Assembly (NCBI RefSeq): GCF_023370775.1 | Contig: NZ_JAMCCQ010000007.1 | Coordinates: 1 to 64,000 of the forward strand | Source of the DNA: Marivita sp. GX14005 | GTDB taxonomy: Bacteria; Pseudomonadota; Alphaproteobacteria; Rhodobacterales; Rhodobacteraceae | Direction: 5' to 3' | DNA: 64,000 nt | Shown: positions 41,571-50,780 of the stretch, one piece after another | How the letters are laid out: the number at the start of each line of letters is the position of its first letter | How positions within the stretch are numbered: position 1 is the first letter of the stretch | Notes under the pieces: model-generated | Database searches by the model: none | What the model saw: only the letters and a program-made list of their open reading frames with translations | What the model was told of the DNA's origin: nothing | Program-made: the position numbers and the translations under genes

Positions 41571-41717
41571 TTACCCGGTATTATCGATAACCTGGTAATC
41601 CAAAATATCCAATATCTTTTTTTATCGGGTTATCCAATTAATCCGGTAATTTATATTACCCGGTAACTAAAAGTACCAGGTAAGTTCAAATACCCGGTTA
41701 TACTGATTATCCGGTAA
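41571..41717. repeat. Palindromic repeat array, likely partition site and parA operator
   Basis: At least seven copies and one half-matching copy of an 11-bp dyad close to TTAYCCGGTAA: 41571, 41588, 41639, 41656 (perfect TTACCCGGTAA), 41673, 41690 and 41707 as starts, plus a degenerate ATCGGGTTAT at 41624-41633. From 41639 onward the starts are exactly 17 bp apart. The region is AT-rich otherwise and directly precedes parA. This is the expected form of a centromere bound by a small RHH partition protein. Confidence 0.8.
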
Positions 41718-42100
41718 TCATGGCTCTTGGCGACCTTTTGCCCTTGTGGAAGCCGGCCCCGCGCCAAGCCCATGTTCCAGCCGCCCGGCCGGCTTTCCGG
41801 AATTGTTGCGCTTTGGCCACGTCTGAATTGTCCAAAACGGATATATCCTTTATTTAACAGGGTATTAGCGGAATTCTGCCGAAGGGTATACAAATCGCTA
41901 TACAGGGGTGTGAAAGTTGCTATACATTTCTCCTTGTTGAACTGGGATCGACAGGCTAGACACCTATCCAGTTGAACCCTGCCGGTTTTTTGCCGGGCGT
42001 GGTGCATTGCATCATGCGCGGCATGGGCAAGGTGGGGACAACAACGATCGTTGATGGGGCCGCAATTTACAGGCGCCGAACTTAAAGAGGAAGAAAATCT
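41718..42100. other. Intergenic region between parS array and the surface-protein gene
   Basis: No gene is supported. Three TATACA hexamers occur at short intervals near 41888-41925, and a ribosome binding site (AGAGGAAG) precedes the gene at 42101. A CCGG-rich hairpin near 41980-42000 (CCTGCCGG...CCGGGC) may end transcription from the left. Confidence 0.35.
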
Positions 42101-45100
42101 ATGGCTTTCCTAGATTCGCTTACAACCCAACAGCAGGTTGCAGCGCTTTACATCGGTTACTACAACCGTGCGCCGAACCCGGGTGGGTTCGAATACTGGA
42201 TCAGTGACCTGGATGGCGGGGCAACCCTTGCCGACGTCGCAGCGAACTTTGTCGACCAGACCGAGACGACCGAAGAGCATCCTTTCTTCACGGATCCGAC
42301 CGTCGAGGAAGCAGAGGCCTTCGTCACGAAGCTCTACAATAACCTGCTCGAGCGTGACCCGGATGCGGATGGCCTCGATTACTGGGCCGGACAACTCGTG
42401 GACGCGATCAACAGCGCAAACGGCGATGCGGCGATCGGTCAGGTCATTCTCGACTTTATCGGTGGTGCGCAGAACACGGCTGAGTTCAACGATCGCACGA
42501 CGCTCCTGAACAAGATCGAAGTCGGCATCGACTGGTTCGAAGCAGCAAAAGCATCCGGCATCACGACGGACGCCGAGTATCTTGCCGATGATGACGCGGT
42601 GGAAAGCGCCGAGGATATCATCGACGACGTCACCGATGAGCAGTCCACCGTCGACGCGGCAAAAGCCGAAATCGACGAGGAATTCCAGCCCGCACCGCCC
42701 CCGGCCGTTCCGGGCAACGACATCTTCCTGACCAGCAGCACCGACGTGTCTGGCATGAACGGTCTTGAGTCCTCCGACAACGACGACACGTTCTACGGCT
42801 ACATCGCGCAGAACCCGTTCGCGGGCGGCGTGTCCAATTCCCTGTCCTCCGCAGACCGTCTCGACGGTGAGGGCGGCAATGACCGTCTGTATGCAGAGCT
42901 GAGCAAGGAATTCCTCGGTGCATCTGGCGAGAATTCGCAGGCAACCGATATCCAGCCACGTCTGACAAGCATCGAGACGATCGACATCGAGGCGCGTGAC
43001 GATACGCAGGATAACCCGAACGAAGATGACACGATCATTCTCGACGCCAAGCACATCGTCGGTCACGACAAGATTGGCTCCTACTATTCCGATGGCGATC
43101 TGGTGATCGAGAACCTGACGACCAAGGAAACCTCTGACGACAACTCCGCGCGCAACACGTCGGAAATCACCGTCACGATGGATCACACCGACAACTTCAA
43201 CAGCGACGGTGACGCAGCCGACCTCGAAGTCCTGTTCGACAATGACTACCTGCTGTCGGGCCAGACCTCGCAGGGGTTTGCCGAGTTCTTCCTGCTCGAC
43301 GAAAAGGCGGAACTGAACCGTCTGAACGGCGAAAGCGTTGAGGGCCGCCTCGACGAGATCGACAAGAACGGTCTTCGTTTCGAAATCAACGGTGAAGTGG
43401 TCGAGCTGTCCTTCGACCCTGCGCTGATTGATATCGACACACCGGCGGGTGAAACTGTCGATACGCATCAGCAATTCGTCGACGCGCTGCGCGGGCCTCT
43501 TGCCCAGTTGATCAGCGACGGTGTTCTGCCGGTAGGCACAACGATCGAGTTGGTCGAGTACGACACTGTCATCCGCGATGCGAGCGGCAAGACGCTGAAC
43601 CGCACCGGTCTGAATGACGGGACATTGTCCGAGCTGATCCCGGCCATCCGGATCACATCCGGTGACGGTTCCCCGATCGACGCGCTCGGCTTCACCGCTC
43701 CTGACGAAGTGACTGGCGCGTTCGACGTCTTCGGTGAGTTCCGCGACGAATTCGGCAGCACGGATGAGCCGATCTCCGTCGATCTCGACCTGCACAAGGC
43801 AGGCCGTGGCGGTGAAGGCGGCGACGTCGTCATCGGTGGCAAGTCCGTGAACACGCCTGACGGCATCGCGGACGGCATCGAGGTCATCAATGTCAACGTC
43901 AAGGGCGCCGGCAACGAGGATCCCGATGGCAACATGACCAAGCCGTCCAATGTCGGCACGATCACATCGACCGGCAATGAACTGCGCGTCATCAACATCG
44001 CGACTCATTCCGATTTCAAGGATGGCAACACCTATGCCAGCCTGACGGTGCGCAATGGCTTTGACGAAGACGTCAACGCAAACGTCGAAACCGGTGATCT
44101 TGAGCGGATCGACGCTGACGGGTTCCTTGGCGATCTGACGCTGGGCGATATCGATGCCGCGAACAATGCCGGTCGTGTGACCAATGCCGACACGATCACG
44201 GCAGCTGGCGGCGGCGACGTGACGCTGGGTCTGCTCTATGACGGCAATGAGGTCAACGAGGCCTATTCCGTGACGACCGGCGCAGGCAATGACAATGTCG
44301 ACATCCTGCTGGACGGCGACGCGCTGGATTATGCCGGTTCCTCGCTGAACGTGTCTACTGCTGACGGAAACGATACGATCCGTGTCGACTTCGATCTGAA
44401 CAACGAAGGCACCGGTCTTGATGACAGCAGCGACGACAGCGAGCAGCTGAACCACACGATCCTCGACAACGTCAAAATCGAAGCCGGTTCCGGCGATGAT
44501 ACGGTCGAGCTCTCGGGTATCGGTGTCGCCAACATCGATGGTGGTGCAGGTAACGACGTCATCGACACATCGGGCGATTCCTCCTCGACAGCCGTCTGGG
44601 CGTTCAACTTCGACGCAGTTCGTGCGTCCGATGGCTCCGATGACGGTATTGGCGACTTTGGTCGGGACGAACTTCCGGGTGAAGAGCTGTCGCTGGCCTA
44701 TATCGGTGGCGCAACCATCACCGTGACCCTGTCGGGTGCCGGCATCTCGGGCGACTTGGCTGCCGGTGGCGGCGTGATGGCTGTTGATAATCTGGACGGT
44801 GACGATCACGTTGGTGCTGTCGCGACCGAGGACGGTTATGAAGCCACTTTCGATATCGGAGCCCTGCTGAACGGCAAAGAGTACTACGGCACGCAGGCCG
44901 ACATCAACGCAGCCGTCATGGAAGCGATCAATGGTGACGACGTTCTCAAGAAGTTGCTTACGGTCGAAATGGGCCCGAACAACACGTTGATCGTGACGTC
45001 CACGACATCCGGCGCATTCGACGAAACCGATCTGCGGATCGACATCACCCAGGCAGATTCTTCGGATGACAGCTACTGGTCGAAGGTCGAAGCCGAGGCG

Positions 45101-46438
45101 CAGGATCTGTTCCAGGATTCCACGATCGTGATCGAGGATCTGGACGATGCCAATGCCGTTGCAGCCGATCTGGGCACGAGTGCCGACGCGGATGCATGGT
45201 ACGATGGTCTGAGCAACATCGGCGACGATGACAACTCGGCAGCAGCCGGTGTGGGCGAAGGTGAATCCAACCTGCACACCGTTGGCACGGCCTCGGTCGA
45301 AGAGACCGACACCGTGATCAACGGCGGTTCGGGCGATGACCTGATCGTTCTGAGCACCGACGCGATCGAAGCGTCCATCCCGGCCTTCACCGTCAGCGGC
45401 AGCAACGCCCTGATCAACGGTGCATCGAACGAGACCATCGTTCTGACCGGTGACAACTTCGGCGACGACACCGTGATGAACTTCACCTCGGGCTGCGATG
45501 AAGACGGGAAGGACTTCCTCAACTTCGACGCCTATCTGACGAGCCTTGAATCCGATTCCGGATCGAGCGAGTCCGAGCGTCTGATCGACGTCACGCTGGA
45601 TTACGGCACCGACGCGGATGCGGGTGAAGTCGATGCGAACGAGGTGGTCGTTGTCCGTTACACCGATGACGACAACAGCGACGACACGTTCGAGAGCCTG
45701 TCGGCCTCCGATATCGAAGACCTCTTCAACGATGATGGAGACTTCGACAACGGTGCGCTGGACGATGCCAACTTCGATGTCAGCGACAACCAGAACGACG
45801 AAACTGTGGTTGACGGCAATGCCAAGGGCATCCTGATGGTCGAGAACGAAGGCAACCGGGGCGAATACAAGGTGTTCGAACTGTCCTGGGATGCCAGCGA
45901 GGAAGACGGTGACGAGAATGTCAGCGCCAACCTGCTCGGTAGCCTCGACTTCGGCGACACGCTGGATCTCGAAGACTGCAACATCGTCAACACCGAGGCC
46001 TACAAGGCCCTGTTCGATGCGGTTGCAGACGGCAGCGACGACGACGGTGGTGACACCGGCGGCGGCGATGACGGCGGCGACGGCGGCACCGACACCGGCA
46101 CCCCGATCGACGTCACCGGCGACCTGACGGCTGTGGATGGCGTTGCAGAGACCTTCGTCTACGCAATCGACAGCAGCAGCGGCGACGCCGTTTCGCTGGC
46201 CGATGGCGACTACACCATCGACGGGTTCAACCCGACCGAAGACAGCATCGTGTTCGATGATGTCGACGGCGGCACGCTGACCACGGCGACCTTCGGCGAT
46301 ACCACCCCGACCGTCTCGGGCAACGGTATCCAGAACGAGCTGGACTTCATCTTCGCGGACAACGCGGATGGTGATGCATACGGTCTGACCCTGGTGGGCG
46401 TCTCCGATCTGGCGGATGTCGACTTCTCGGTAGCCTAA
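42101..46438 (+). CDS. Large acidic type I secreted surface protein with DUF4214 and RTX-like repeats
   Basis: A 1445-residue, strongly acidic protein without signal peptide. The first ~150 residues are DUF4214-like, with the repeated pattern AALYIGYYNRAPNPGGFEYW and KLYNNLLERDPDADGLDYWA. Next comes a stretch typical of S-layer-like proteins (NDIFLTSSTDVSGMNGLESS, LDGEGGNDRLYAEL). Scattered RTX-like calcium loops appear (GSGDDTVELSG, DGGAGNDVIDTSG, NGGSGDDLIVLS). An Asp/Gly-rich linker near residue 1310 leads to a C-terminal domain ending LTLVGVSDLADVDFSVA, the kind of tail read by type I exporters. The exporter genes lie 4.3 kb downstream. A role as surface layer or adhesin is inferred. Almost no Cys (one or two near the end). 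Confidence 0.78.
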   Translation: MAFLDSLTTQQQVAALYIGYYNRAPNPGGFEYWISDLDGGATLADVAANFVDQTETTEEHPFFTDPTVEEAEAFVTKLYNNLLERDPDADGLDYWAGQLVDAINSANGDAAIGQVILDFIGGAQNTAEFNDRTTLLNKIEVGIDWFEAAKASGITTDAEYLADDDAVESAEDIIDDVTDEQSTVDAAKAEIDEEFQPAPPPAVPGNDIFLTSSTDVSGMNGLESSDNDDTFYGYIAQNPFAGGVSNSLSSADRLDGEGGNDRLYAELSKEFLGASGENSQATDIQPRLTSIETIDIEARDDTQDNPNEDDTIILDAKHIVGHDKIGSYYSDGDLVIENLTTKETSDDNSARNTSEITVTMDHTDNFNSDGDAADLEVLFDNDYLLSGQTSQGFAEFFLLDEKAELNRLNGESVEGRLDEIDKNGLRFEINGEVVELSFDPALIDIDTPAGETVDTHQQFVDALRGPLAQLISDGVLPVGTTIELVEYDTVIRDASGKTLNRTGLNDGTLSELIPAIRITSGDGSPIDALGFTAPDEVTGAFDVFGEFRDEFGSTDEPISVDLDLHKAGRGGEGGDVVIGGKSVNTPDGIADGIEVINVNVKGAGNEDPDGNMTKPSNVGTITSTGNELRVINIATHSDFKDGNTYASLTVRNGFDEDVNANVETGDLERIDADGFLGDLTLGDIDAANNAGRVTNADTITAAGGGDVTLGLLYDGNEVNEAYSVTTGAGNDNVDILLDGDALDYAGSSLNVSTADGNDTIRVDFDLNNEGTGLDDSSDDSEQLNHTILDNVKIEAGSGDDTVELSGIGVANIDGGAGNDVIDTSGDSSSTAVWAFNFDAVRASDGSDDGIGDFGRDELPGEELSLAYIGGATITVTLSGAGISGDLAAGGGVMAVDNLDGDDHVGAVATEDGYEATFDIGALLNGKEYYGTQADINAAVMEAINGDDVLKKLLTVEMGPNNTLIVTSTTSGAFDETDLRIDITQADSSDDSYWSKVEAEAQDLFQDSTIVIEDLDDANAVAADLGTSADADAWYDGLSNIGDDDNSAAAGVGEGESNLHTVGTASVEETDTVINGGSGDDLIVLSTDAIEASIPAFTVSGSNALINGASNETIVLTGDNFGDDTVMNFTSGCDEDGKDFLNFDAYLTSLESDSGSSESERLIDVTLDYGTDADAGEVDANEVVVVRYTDDDNSDDTFESLSASDIEDLFNDDGDFDNGALDDANFDVSDNQNDETVVDGNAKGILMVENEGNRGEYKVFELSWDASEEDGDENVSANLLGSLDFGDTLDLEDCNIVNTEAYKALFDAVADGSDDDGGDTGGGDDGGDGGTDTGTPIDVTGDLTAVDGVAETFVYAIDSSSGDAVSLADGDYTIDGFNPTEDSIVFDDVDGGTLTTATFGDTTPTVSGNGIQNELDFIFADNADGDAYGLTLVGVSDLADVDFSVA

Positions 46439-46462
46439 TCCCGAAGAATCTGCCTAAGCTAT

Positions 46463-46486
46463 CCCTGTCCGCGTAAGCGGGCAGGG
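46463..46486 (+). terminator. Hairpin after the DUF4214 surface-protein gene
   Basis: CCCTGTCCGC (46463-46472) pairs with GCGGGCAGGG (46477-46486) with one wobble around the loop GTAA. Only AAATT follows, so it may act as a partial terminator or an mRNA stabiliser that sets the ratio between the two secreted proteins. Confidence 0.5.
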
Positions 46487-46522
46487 AAATTCACCCCTGG
46501 GTAATGAGAGACAGAGACAGAC

Positions 46523-48430
46523 ATGGCTATTATCAACACTTCCGAATCCTATGTCCTGGCGCAGACTGCGGGGAACACCTACAATGGTGACAGCAGCGAC
46601 CAGACATATTCCATCAACCCCTTCCTCATCGGCGCCGGTGACACGATCACCATCATCGATCAGGGCGGCAACAACTCGATCGAACTGCCCGCGGGCCTGA
46701 CGATCACGTCCAGCCAGGTGATCGCGGATCAGACGATCCTGACGCTGAGCAATGGCGCGGTCGTCGACATTCGCGGCGCCGATACCTTCACCTTCAACGT
46801 CGGTCAGAACCAGGGTAGTGGCGACACGACCGGTGAGGATCTGACGTTCGAGCAGTTCGCGCAGGACGTGCTCGGCGTGACCGTTCCGGCAGCGGGCGAG
46901 CCCGTGGCGGAAGGCGGCAGCGTGACCGTCAATGACGACGGCACCGCAACCCCCGATGGCAGCGACGATGGCGGCGCCGGCGGCGATGACGATCTGGCTG
47001 CTGCGCTGGAAACGCTGCTGGCCGCGCGTGAAGCGGAAACTGCGGCGGAAGAAGCTCTGGACGAAGCCCAGAACGCCGATGAGGACGACGACGGCACGAC
47101 GGATGCAGATGAAGCGGAAGAGGCAGTTGTCGCCACCGCAAGCGATGTCGACGATGCGCTGGAGGCGATCGCCGGTGAGGATTCGTCCGATGACTTCGAC
47201 TTCAACGATGGTGATTTCGACGACACCGGTGTTTCCGAGAACGTGCGCGACGCATTGATCGCGGACGGAATCGCCGCGGCGGAAGATCTCATCGCTGCGG
47301 CAGAAGCGGATGTGGCGACCGAGGAAGAAGACCTCGCGGACGGCACAGCTGCAGAACTCGACGATCTTGCGCCGGCGCTCGACGCGCTCAATGTGGCGCT
47401 GGATGATGCAGAGGCGGCCGACACGCAGGTGACGGCGGAGCTTGGTGCGTTCAATGCAGTCAACGGTGACGTCGCAGCCGTAAGCGGCGGATTTTTGTCT
47501 CTTACACCGAACGGCGGGAGCACAGCGATCAACGTGGCAGAGCTGGATGATGGCACTTGGGTGGAAATCCCGGGAGCCGACTTTAGCTCATTGGCTGCGG
47601 AGGGTTTCGACGATCTCACCAATTTCGATGATCTTCTCGCTGCGCTTCAGGATCGGGCAGACGCTGACGCGGCTGCGGATGCAGAGGAAACCGCGCTTCG
47701 GGAAGAAATTCTCGACGTTCTTCAACTCGAGAACGATAATCCGGCTCTTGAAGACGTCGATGACGTGCCAAACGGTGCAGTCGACACCTCCGGTGCTGAG
47801 GCGACGATCAATTTGTTGGCCGGTGGTTCTGGACTGAATGCGCCCGAAGCAGACGAAGTTCTCGACGCACGGAACGCCGTGGCAGCACAGCAAGAAAATC
47901 TCGACGATCTGAATGATGCGGTCGCCGATTACGAAGCGGCTGTCGCCGAGAATGACGCCATTCAGGCAAATCTCGACGCGCTCGAGGATGCAGAGCAGGC
48001 CGCTGCCGATGCCGCTCAAGCCGCTCTGGAGGCCATCACGGATGACGTCGAGGATGGTGGGCTTGGTCTCAACCTGCGCGAGGGTACTCAGAACTCGACC
48101 CCGCAGGATGACGTTCATCTCGTCATGGCCGATGGCACCAATGGAACCATCAACAACTTCGGCGATGCCGGTGACGACGTGATCTATTTCGGCATGGATT
48201 TCGAAGCGCTGGTCATGATCCCCGACGGTCAGGACATCGGCAACAATGTCGGCGATGCCAACGCGCTGGAGATCCTCTGGGAGCAGGACGGTAACGATCT
48301 GGTGCTTTACCTCGAAGAAGAGACCTTCGGCGGCAACTCCTCCGGAACCGACGACGTCACGCGGATCACCCTGGCAGGCGTCGATGCGGATGACGTGTCC
48401 TTCGCGGACGGCTTCCTGACCATCGCCTGA
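46523..48430 (+). CDS. Acidic Ala/Asp/Glu-rich coiled-coil protein, probable type I secretion substrate
   Basis: A 635-residue protein with no signal peptide and no Cys. Residues 1-95 form a beta-rich module (YNGDSSDQTYSINPF, ITIIDQGGNN, IELPAGLTIT, ADQTILTLSNGAVVDIRGAD) that recurs in the next gene. Residues about 155-535 are Ala/Asp/Glu helices with coiled-coil character (ALDALNVALDDAEAADTQVT, AAQQENLDDLNDAVADYEAA). The C-terminal ~90 residues (INNFGDAGDDVIYFGMDFEA, then ITLAGVDADDVSFADGFLTI) look like an RTX-type tail for type I export. Neighbouring exporter genes support that route. I recognise no enzyme; a structural, spacer-like surface role is a guess. Confidence 0.6.
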   Translation: MAIINTSESYVLAQTAGNTYNGDSSDQTYSINPFLIGAGDTITIIDQGGNNSIELPAGLTITSSQVIADQTILTLSNGAVVDIRGADTFTFNVGQNQGSGDTTGEDLTFEQFAQDVLGVTVPAAGEPVAEGGSVTVNDDGTATPDGSDDGGAGGDDDLAAALETLLAAREAETAAEEALDEAQNADEDDDGTTDADEAEEAVVATASDVDDALEAIAGEDSSDDFDFNDGDFDDTGVSENVRDALIADGIAAAEDLIAAAEADVATEEEDLADGTAAELDDLAPALDALNVALDDAEAADTQVTAELGAFNAVNGDVAAVSGGFLSLTPNGGSTAINVAELDDGTWVEIPGADFSSLAAEGFDDLTNFDDLLAALQDRADADAAADAEETALREEILDVLQLENDNPALEDVDDVPNGAVDTSGAEATINLLAGGSGLNAPEADEVLDARNAVAAQQENLDDLNDAVADYEAAVAENDAIQANLDALEDAEQAAADAAQAALEAITDDVEDGGLGLNLREGTQNSTPQDDVHLVMADGTNGTINNFGDAGDDVIYFGMDFEALVMIPDGQDIGNNVGDANALEILWEQDGNDLVLYLEEETFGGNSSGTDDVTRITLAGVDADDVSFADGFLTIA

Positions 48431-48453
48431 TCGGCATTGCAATGACGATAGAG

Positions 48454-48483
48454 AAGGGCCGGCCGCTGCGCCGGCCCTTTTTT
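48454..48483 (+). terminator. Rho-independent terminator
   Basis: AAGGGCCGGC (48454-48463) pairs perfectly with GCCGGCCCTT (48470-48479) around CGCTGC, followed by T6 (48478-48483). It separates the coiled-coil protein gene from the metalloprotease gene. Confidence 0.92.
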
Positions 48484-48649
48484 CGTGGCCCGTCCGGCGC
48501 CGGATGTGGCCCGGCAGTCGCTGGCAGGGATGCCGGATAAGGAAAATCTTAACTTTCCTGTGGCCCCGCCGCGCGCTCCTCGCCTAAGCTGCCGCCCATG
48601 CGCCATTCTGAAAGGTGCAGGTGTAACCAGCGGCATTGGGGTGAAGTCC

Positions 48650-50284
48650 ATGGCAATCAACAATATTTCCGAAGCATATATTTTGGCGCAAAGCGCCGGC
48701 GTCACCTATAACGGAGACGGCAGCGACCAGACATATTCCATCAATCCCTTCATCATCGAACCCGGCGAGACGATCACCATCATCGACCAGGGCGGCAGCA
48801 ATACCATCGAACTGCCCGCCGGCCTGACCATCGCCAGCAGTCTCGTGATCGCCGATCAGACGATCCTGACGCTGAGCAATGGCGCCGAGATCGACATCCG
48901 CGGCGCCGATACGTTCACCTATCAGGTCGGCCAGAACGCGGCCGCCGGCGATGGGACAGGCGCCGAATTGGGCTATGCCGATTTCACACAGGATATCCTC
49001 GGCGTTTCCATCCCGTCCGGCGGATTGGTGGCGCAGGGCGGCTCCTCCGTCATCAATGACGACGGCAGCGCCGATGTGGGTGCTCCCGTGCCGACCTACG
49101 CGCTGACACCGCTCGATGCGGTGATCGAGGAAGGAAACGCCGCGAGCTTTTCTCTGGAGACGAGCGGCGTCGCCGAAGGGACCGAGATCAGCTATACGAT
49201 CTCGGGCGTCAGTGAAGCGGATATCGGCGGTCCGTTGACAGGCACGACAACCGTGCTTTCCTTCGGCGGCGCGTTGATCCAGATCCCGGTTCTCGCGGAC
49301 GAGCTGACCGAAGGGACCGAAACCCTGACGGTGACATTGGAGGGCGGCCTCGCCTCGGCCGATGTCACCGTGCTCGACACCAGCACCGATGCCACGGGCA
49401 ATTACATCTCCGGCTATGGCGGTAACGGCGTGTTCTCGAATTTCAATATCGAGGTGATCTTCGAAACCGCCGTTACTGCCAGCCAGCGCGCGGCTTTCGT
49501 GACAGCAGCCGATTACCTGTCCTCACTGATCGTGGGCGATGTCTCCGATGACGGGATCATCGACGATATCAGCATTACCGCAAGTATCGAATGGATCGAT
49601 GGCGAATACGGCATCCTGGGGCAGGCAGGGCCGAGTTATATCCGGCCGTATAGCTACTTGCCGTCGGAAGGAGAGATGATCTTCGATATTGCCGATATCG
49701 GACGCGAGGAAGCCGAGGGTACCTTCATCGACACGGTGCTGCATGAGATGCTGCACGTCATGGGTTTCGGCACGGTCTGGGATTTCATGGGGCTGGTCGA
49801 TTACAGTTCCTATGACTGGCGATTTGAAGGCGACAACGCGATTGCGGCCTATAATTCGGAATTTTCGGGGATCGCTTCGTCTGACCCGTATTCCCTGATC
49901 GGCGTTCCGGTAGAGATGAATTACGGGCCGGGCACCGCTGGCGGACATTGGGACGAAGAAACGTTCTTTGACGAAACGATGACCGGGTTCTCCAGCAGTG
50001 CCGCTTTCATGTCCGCCATGACTGTCGCGGCGCTGGAGGATATGGGGTATGACACGATCTACGATATAGGCGCTCCTAATGCCGTGATGCCGCAGCTTTA
50101 TGATTTCGCGGGGGCATTCGATCTAAGCCTCTTCGAAAGTTCTGACGTCGACAACACCGTGAGATATGACGACCTGGCGACGGTACCGGATTTTTCCGGG
50201 ATTCCCTTGGCTGATGATCCGCTCGAAATGGCGCTTGTCGGCGTCGGCACATCGGGTGTGGCTGAAACGGGATACGCCGCTTGA
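48650..50284 (+). CDS. Leishmanolysin-like (M8) metalloprotease with shared export module
   Basis: Read from ATG 48650, 544 residues. Residues 1-95 repeat the N-terminal module of the preceding protein (YNGDGSDQTYSINPF, ITIIDQGGSN, IELPAGLTIA, ADQTILTLSNGAEIDIRGAD). A Calx-beta/Ig-like domain follows (about 148-245, PVPTYALTPLDAVIEEGNAA, DELTEGTETLTVTLEGG). The protease domain has the zinc motif TVLHEMLHVMGFGTVW (His365, Glu366, His369), the distant third ligand His433 in GGHWDEETFF, and the Met-turn region DETMTGFSSS. This His-Glu-His...His arrangement is that of M8 leishmanolysin-like enzymes. No signal peptide is seen, so export by the nearby type I system is likely. Confidence 0.82.
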   Translation: MAINNISEAYILAQSAGVTYNGDGSDQTYSINPFIIEPGETITIIDQGGSNTIELPAGLTIASSLVIADQTILTLSNGAEIDIRGADTFTYQVGQNAAAGDGTGAELGYADFTQDILGVSIPSGGLVAQGGSSVINDDGSADVGAPVPTYALTPLDAVIEEGNAASFSLETSGVAEGTEISYTISGVSEADIGGPLTGTTTVLSFGGALIQIPVLADELTEGTETLTVTLEGGLASADVTVLDTSTDATGNYISGYGGNGVFSNFNIEVIFETAVTASQRAAFVTAADYLSSLIVGDVSDDGIIDDISITASIEWIDGEYGILGQAGPSYIRPYSYLPSEGEMIFDIADIGREEAEGTFIDTVLHEMLHVMGFGTVWDFMGLVDYSSYDWRFEGDNAIAAYNSEFSGIASSDPYSLIGVPVEMNYGPGTAGGHWDEETFFDETMTGFSSSAAFMSAMTVAALEDMGYDTIYDIGAPNAVMPQLYDFAGAFDLSLFESSDVDNTVRYDDLATVPDFSGIPLADDPLEMALVGVGTSGVAETGYAA

Positions 50285-50410
50285 AGACTTCGTAAAAATC
50301 GAAACCAGCGAGCGGCCGGACTTCCGGCGCTTGCTTTCGCTTTGCGGTTGCCCGGTGAATTGGTTAAGAGCGCGGTGATTTGAACACGAAGAGGTAAAGG
50401 ACCAAGGCAC

Positions 50411-50602
50411 ATGGCCAAGATCACCATCGACGGCAAGGAATACGACACCGACGCGCTCTCGGACGAGGCGAAGGGCAATATCCAGAACGTGCAGTTCTGT
50501 GAGCAGAAAATGGCCGAGCTGCGCCGCGAGCTGGCGATTGCACAAACCGCGCGGAACGCCTATGCGCAGGCCCTGAAGGGCGCGCTGCCGAAAGACGCCT
50601 GA
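50411..50602 (+). CDS. DUF6447-family small protein
   Basis: A 63-residue protein: MAKITIDGKEYDTDALSDEA, then NIQNVQFCEQKMAELRRELA and a helical tail ending ALKGALPKDA. I recognise this pattern as DUF6447, a family of short proteins with an N-terminal beta-hairpin and one long helix, without known function. It lies between the metalloprotease and the type I exporter genes, 180 bp before the latter, and may be a chaperone or regulator for the secretion substrates (inference from position only). Confidence 0.65.
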   Translation: MAKITIDGKEYDTDALSDEAKGNIQNVQFCEQKMAELRRELAIAQTARNAYAQALKGALPKDA

Positions 50603-50780
50603 CCGGCGCTCCGGTGCAATCGCGCCAGCTTACGAATTATTCACTCCCTCGGGATAGGGCAGGGGGGCGGCTTCAATTGCATGGCTCCCCTGTCTGGTGT
50701 ATGGATTTCGCCAGAAAGAGGGTGGCCGGGCCGAAGGTTTTGCCGTGCCGGCCTGCGACTTGCGAAAGGACGTTTTGCGC

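Noticed and set aside
41571-41717. Palindromic array considered as a second replication origin
   Set aside because: No initiator gene adjoins it; it directly precedes the parA operon, which fits a centromere.
42110-45277. A 1055-codon open frame on the minus strand inside the surface-protein gene
   Set aside because: The plus-strand protein has recognisable DUF4214 and RTX-like features; the antisense frame arises from its GAC/GTC-rich codons and shows no domain.
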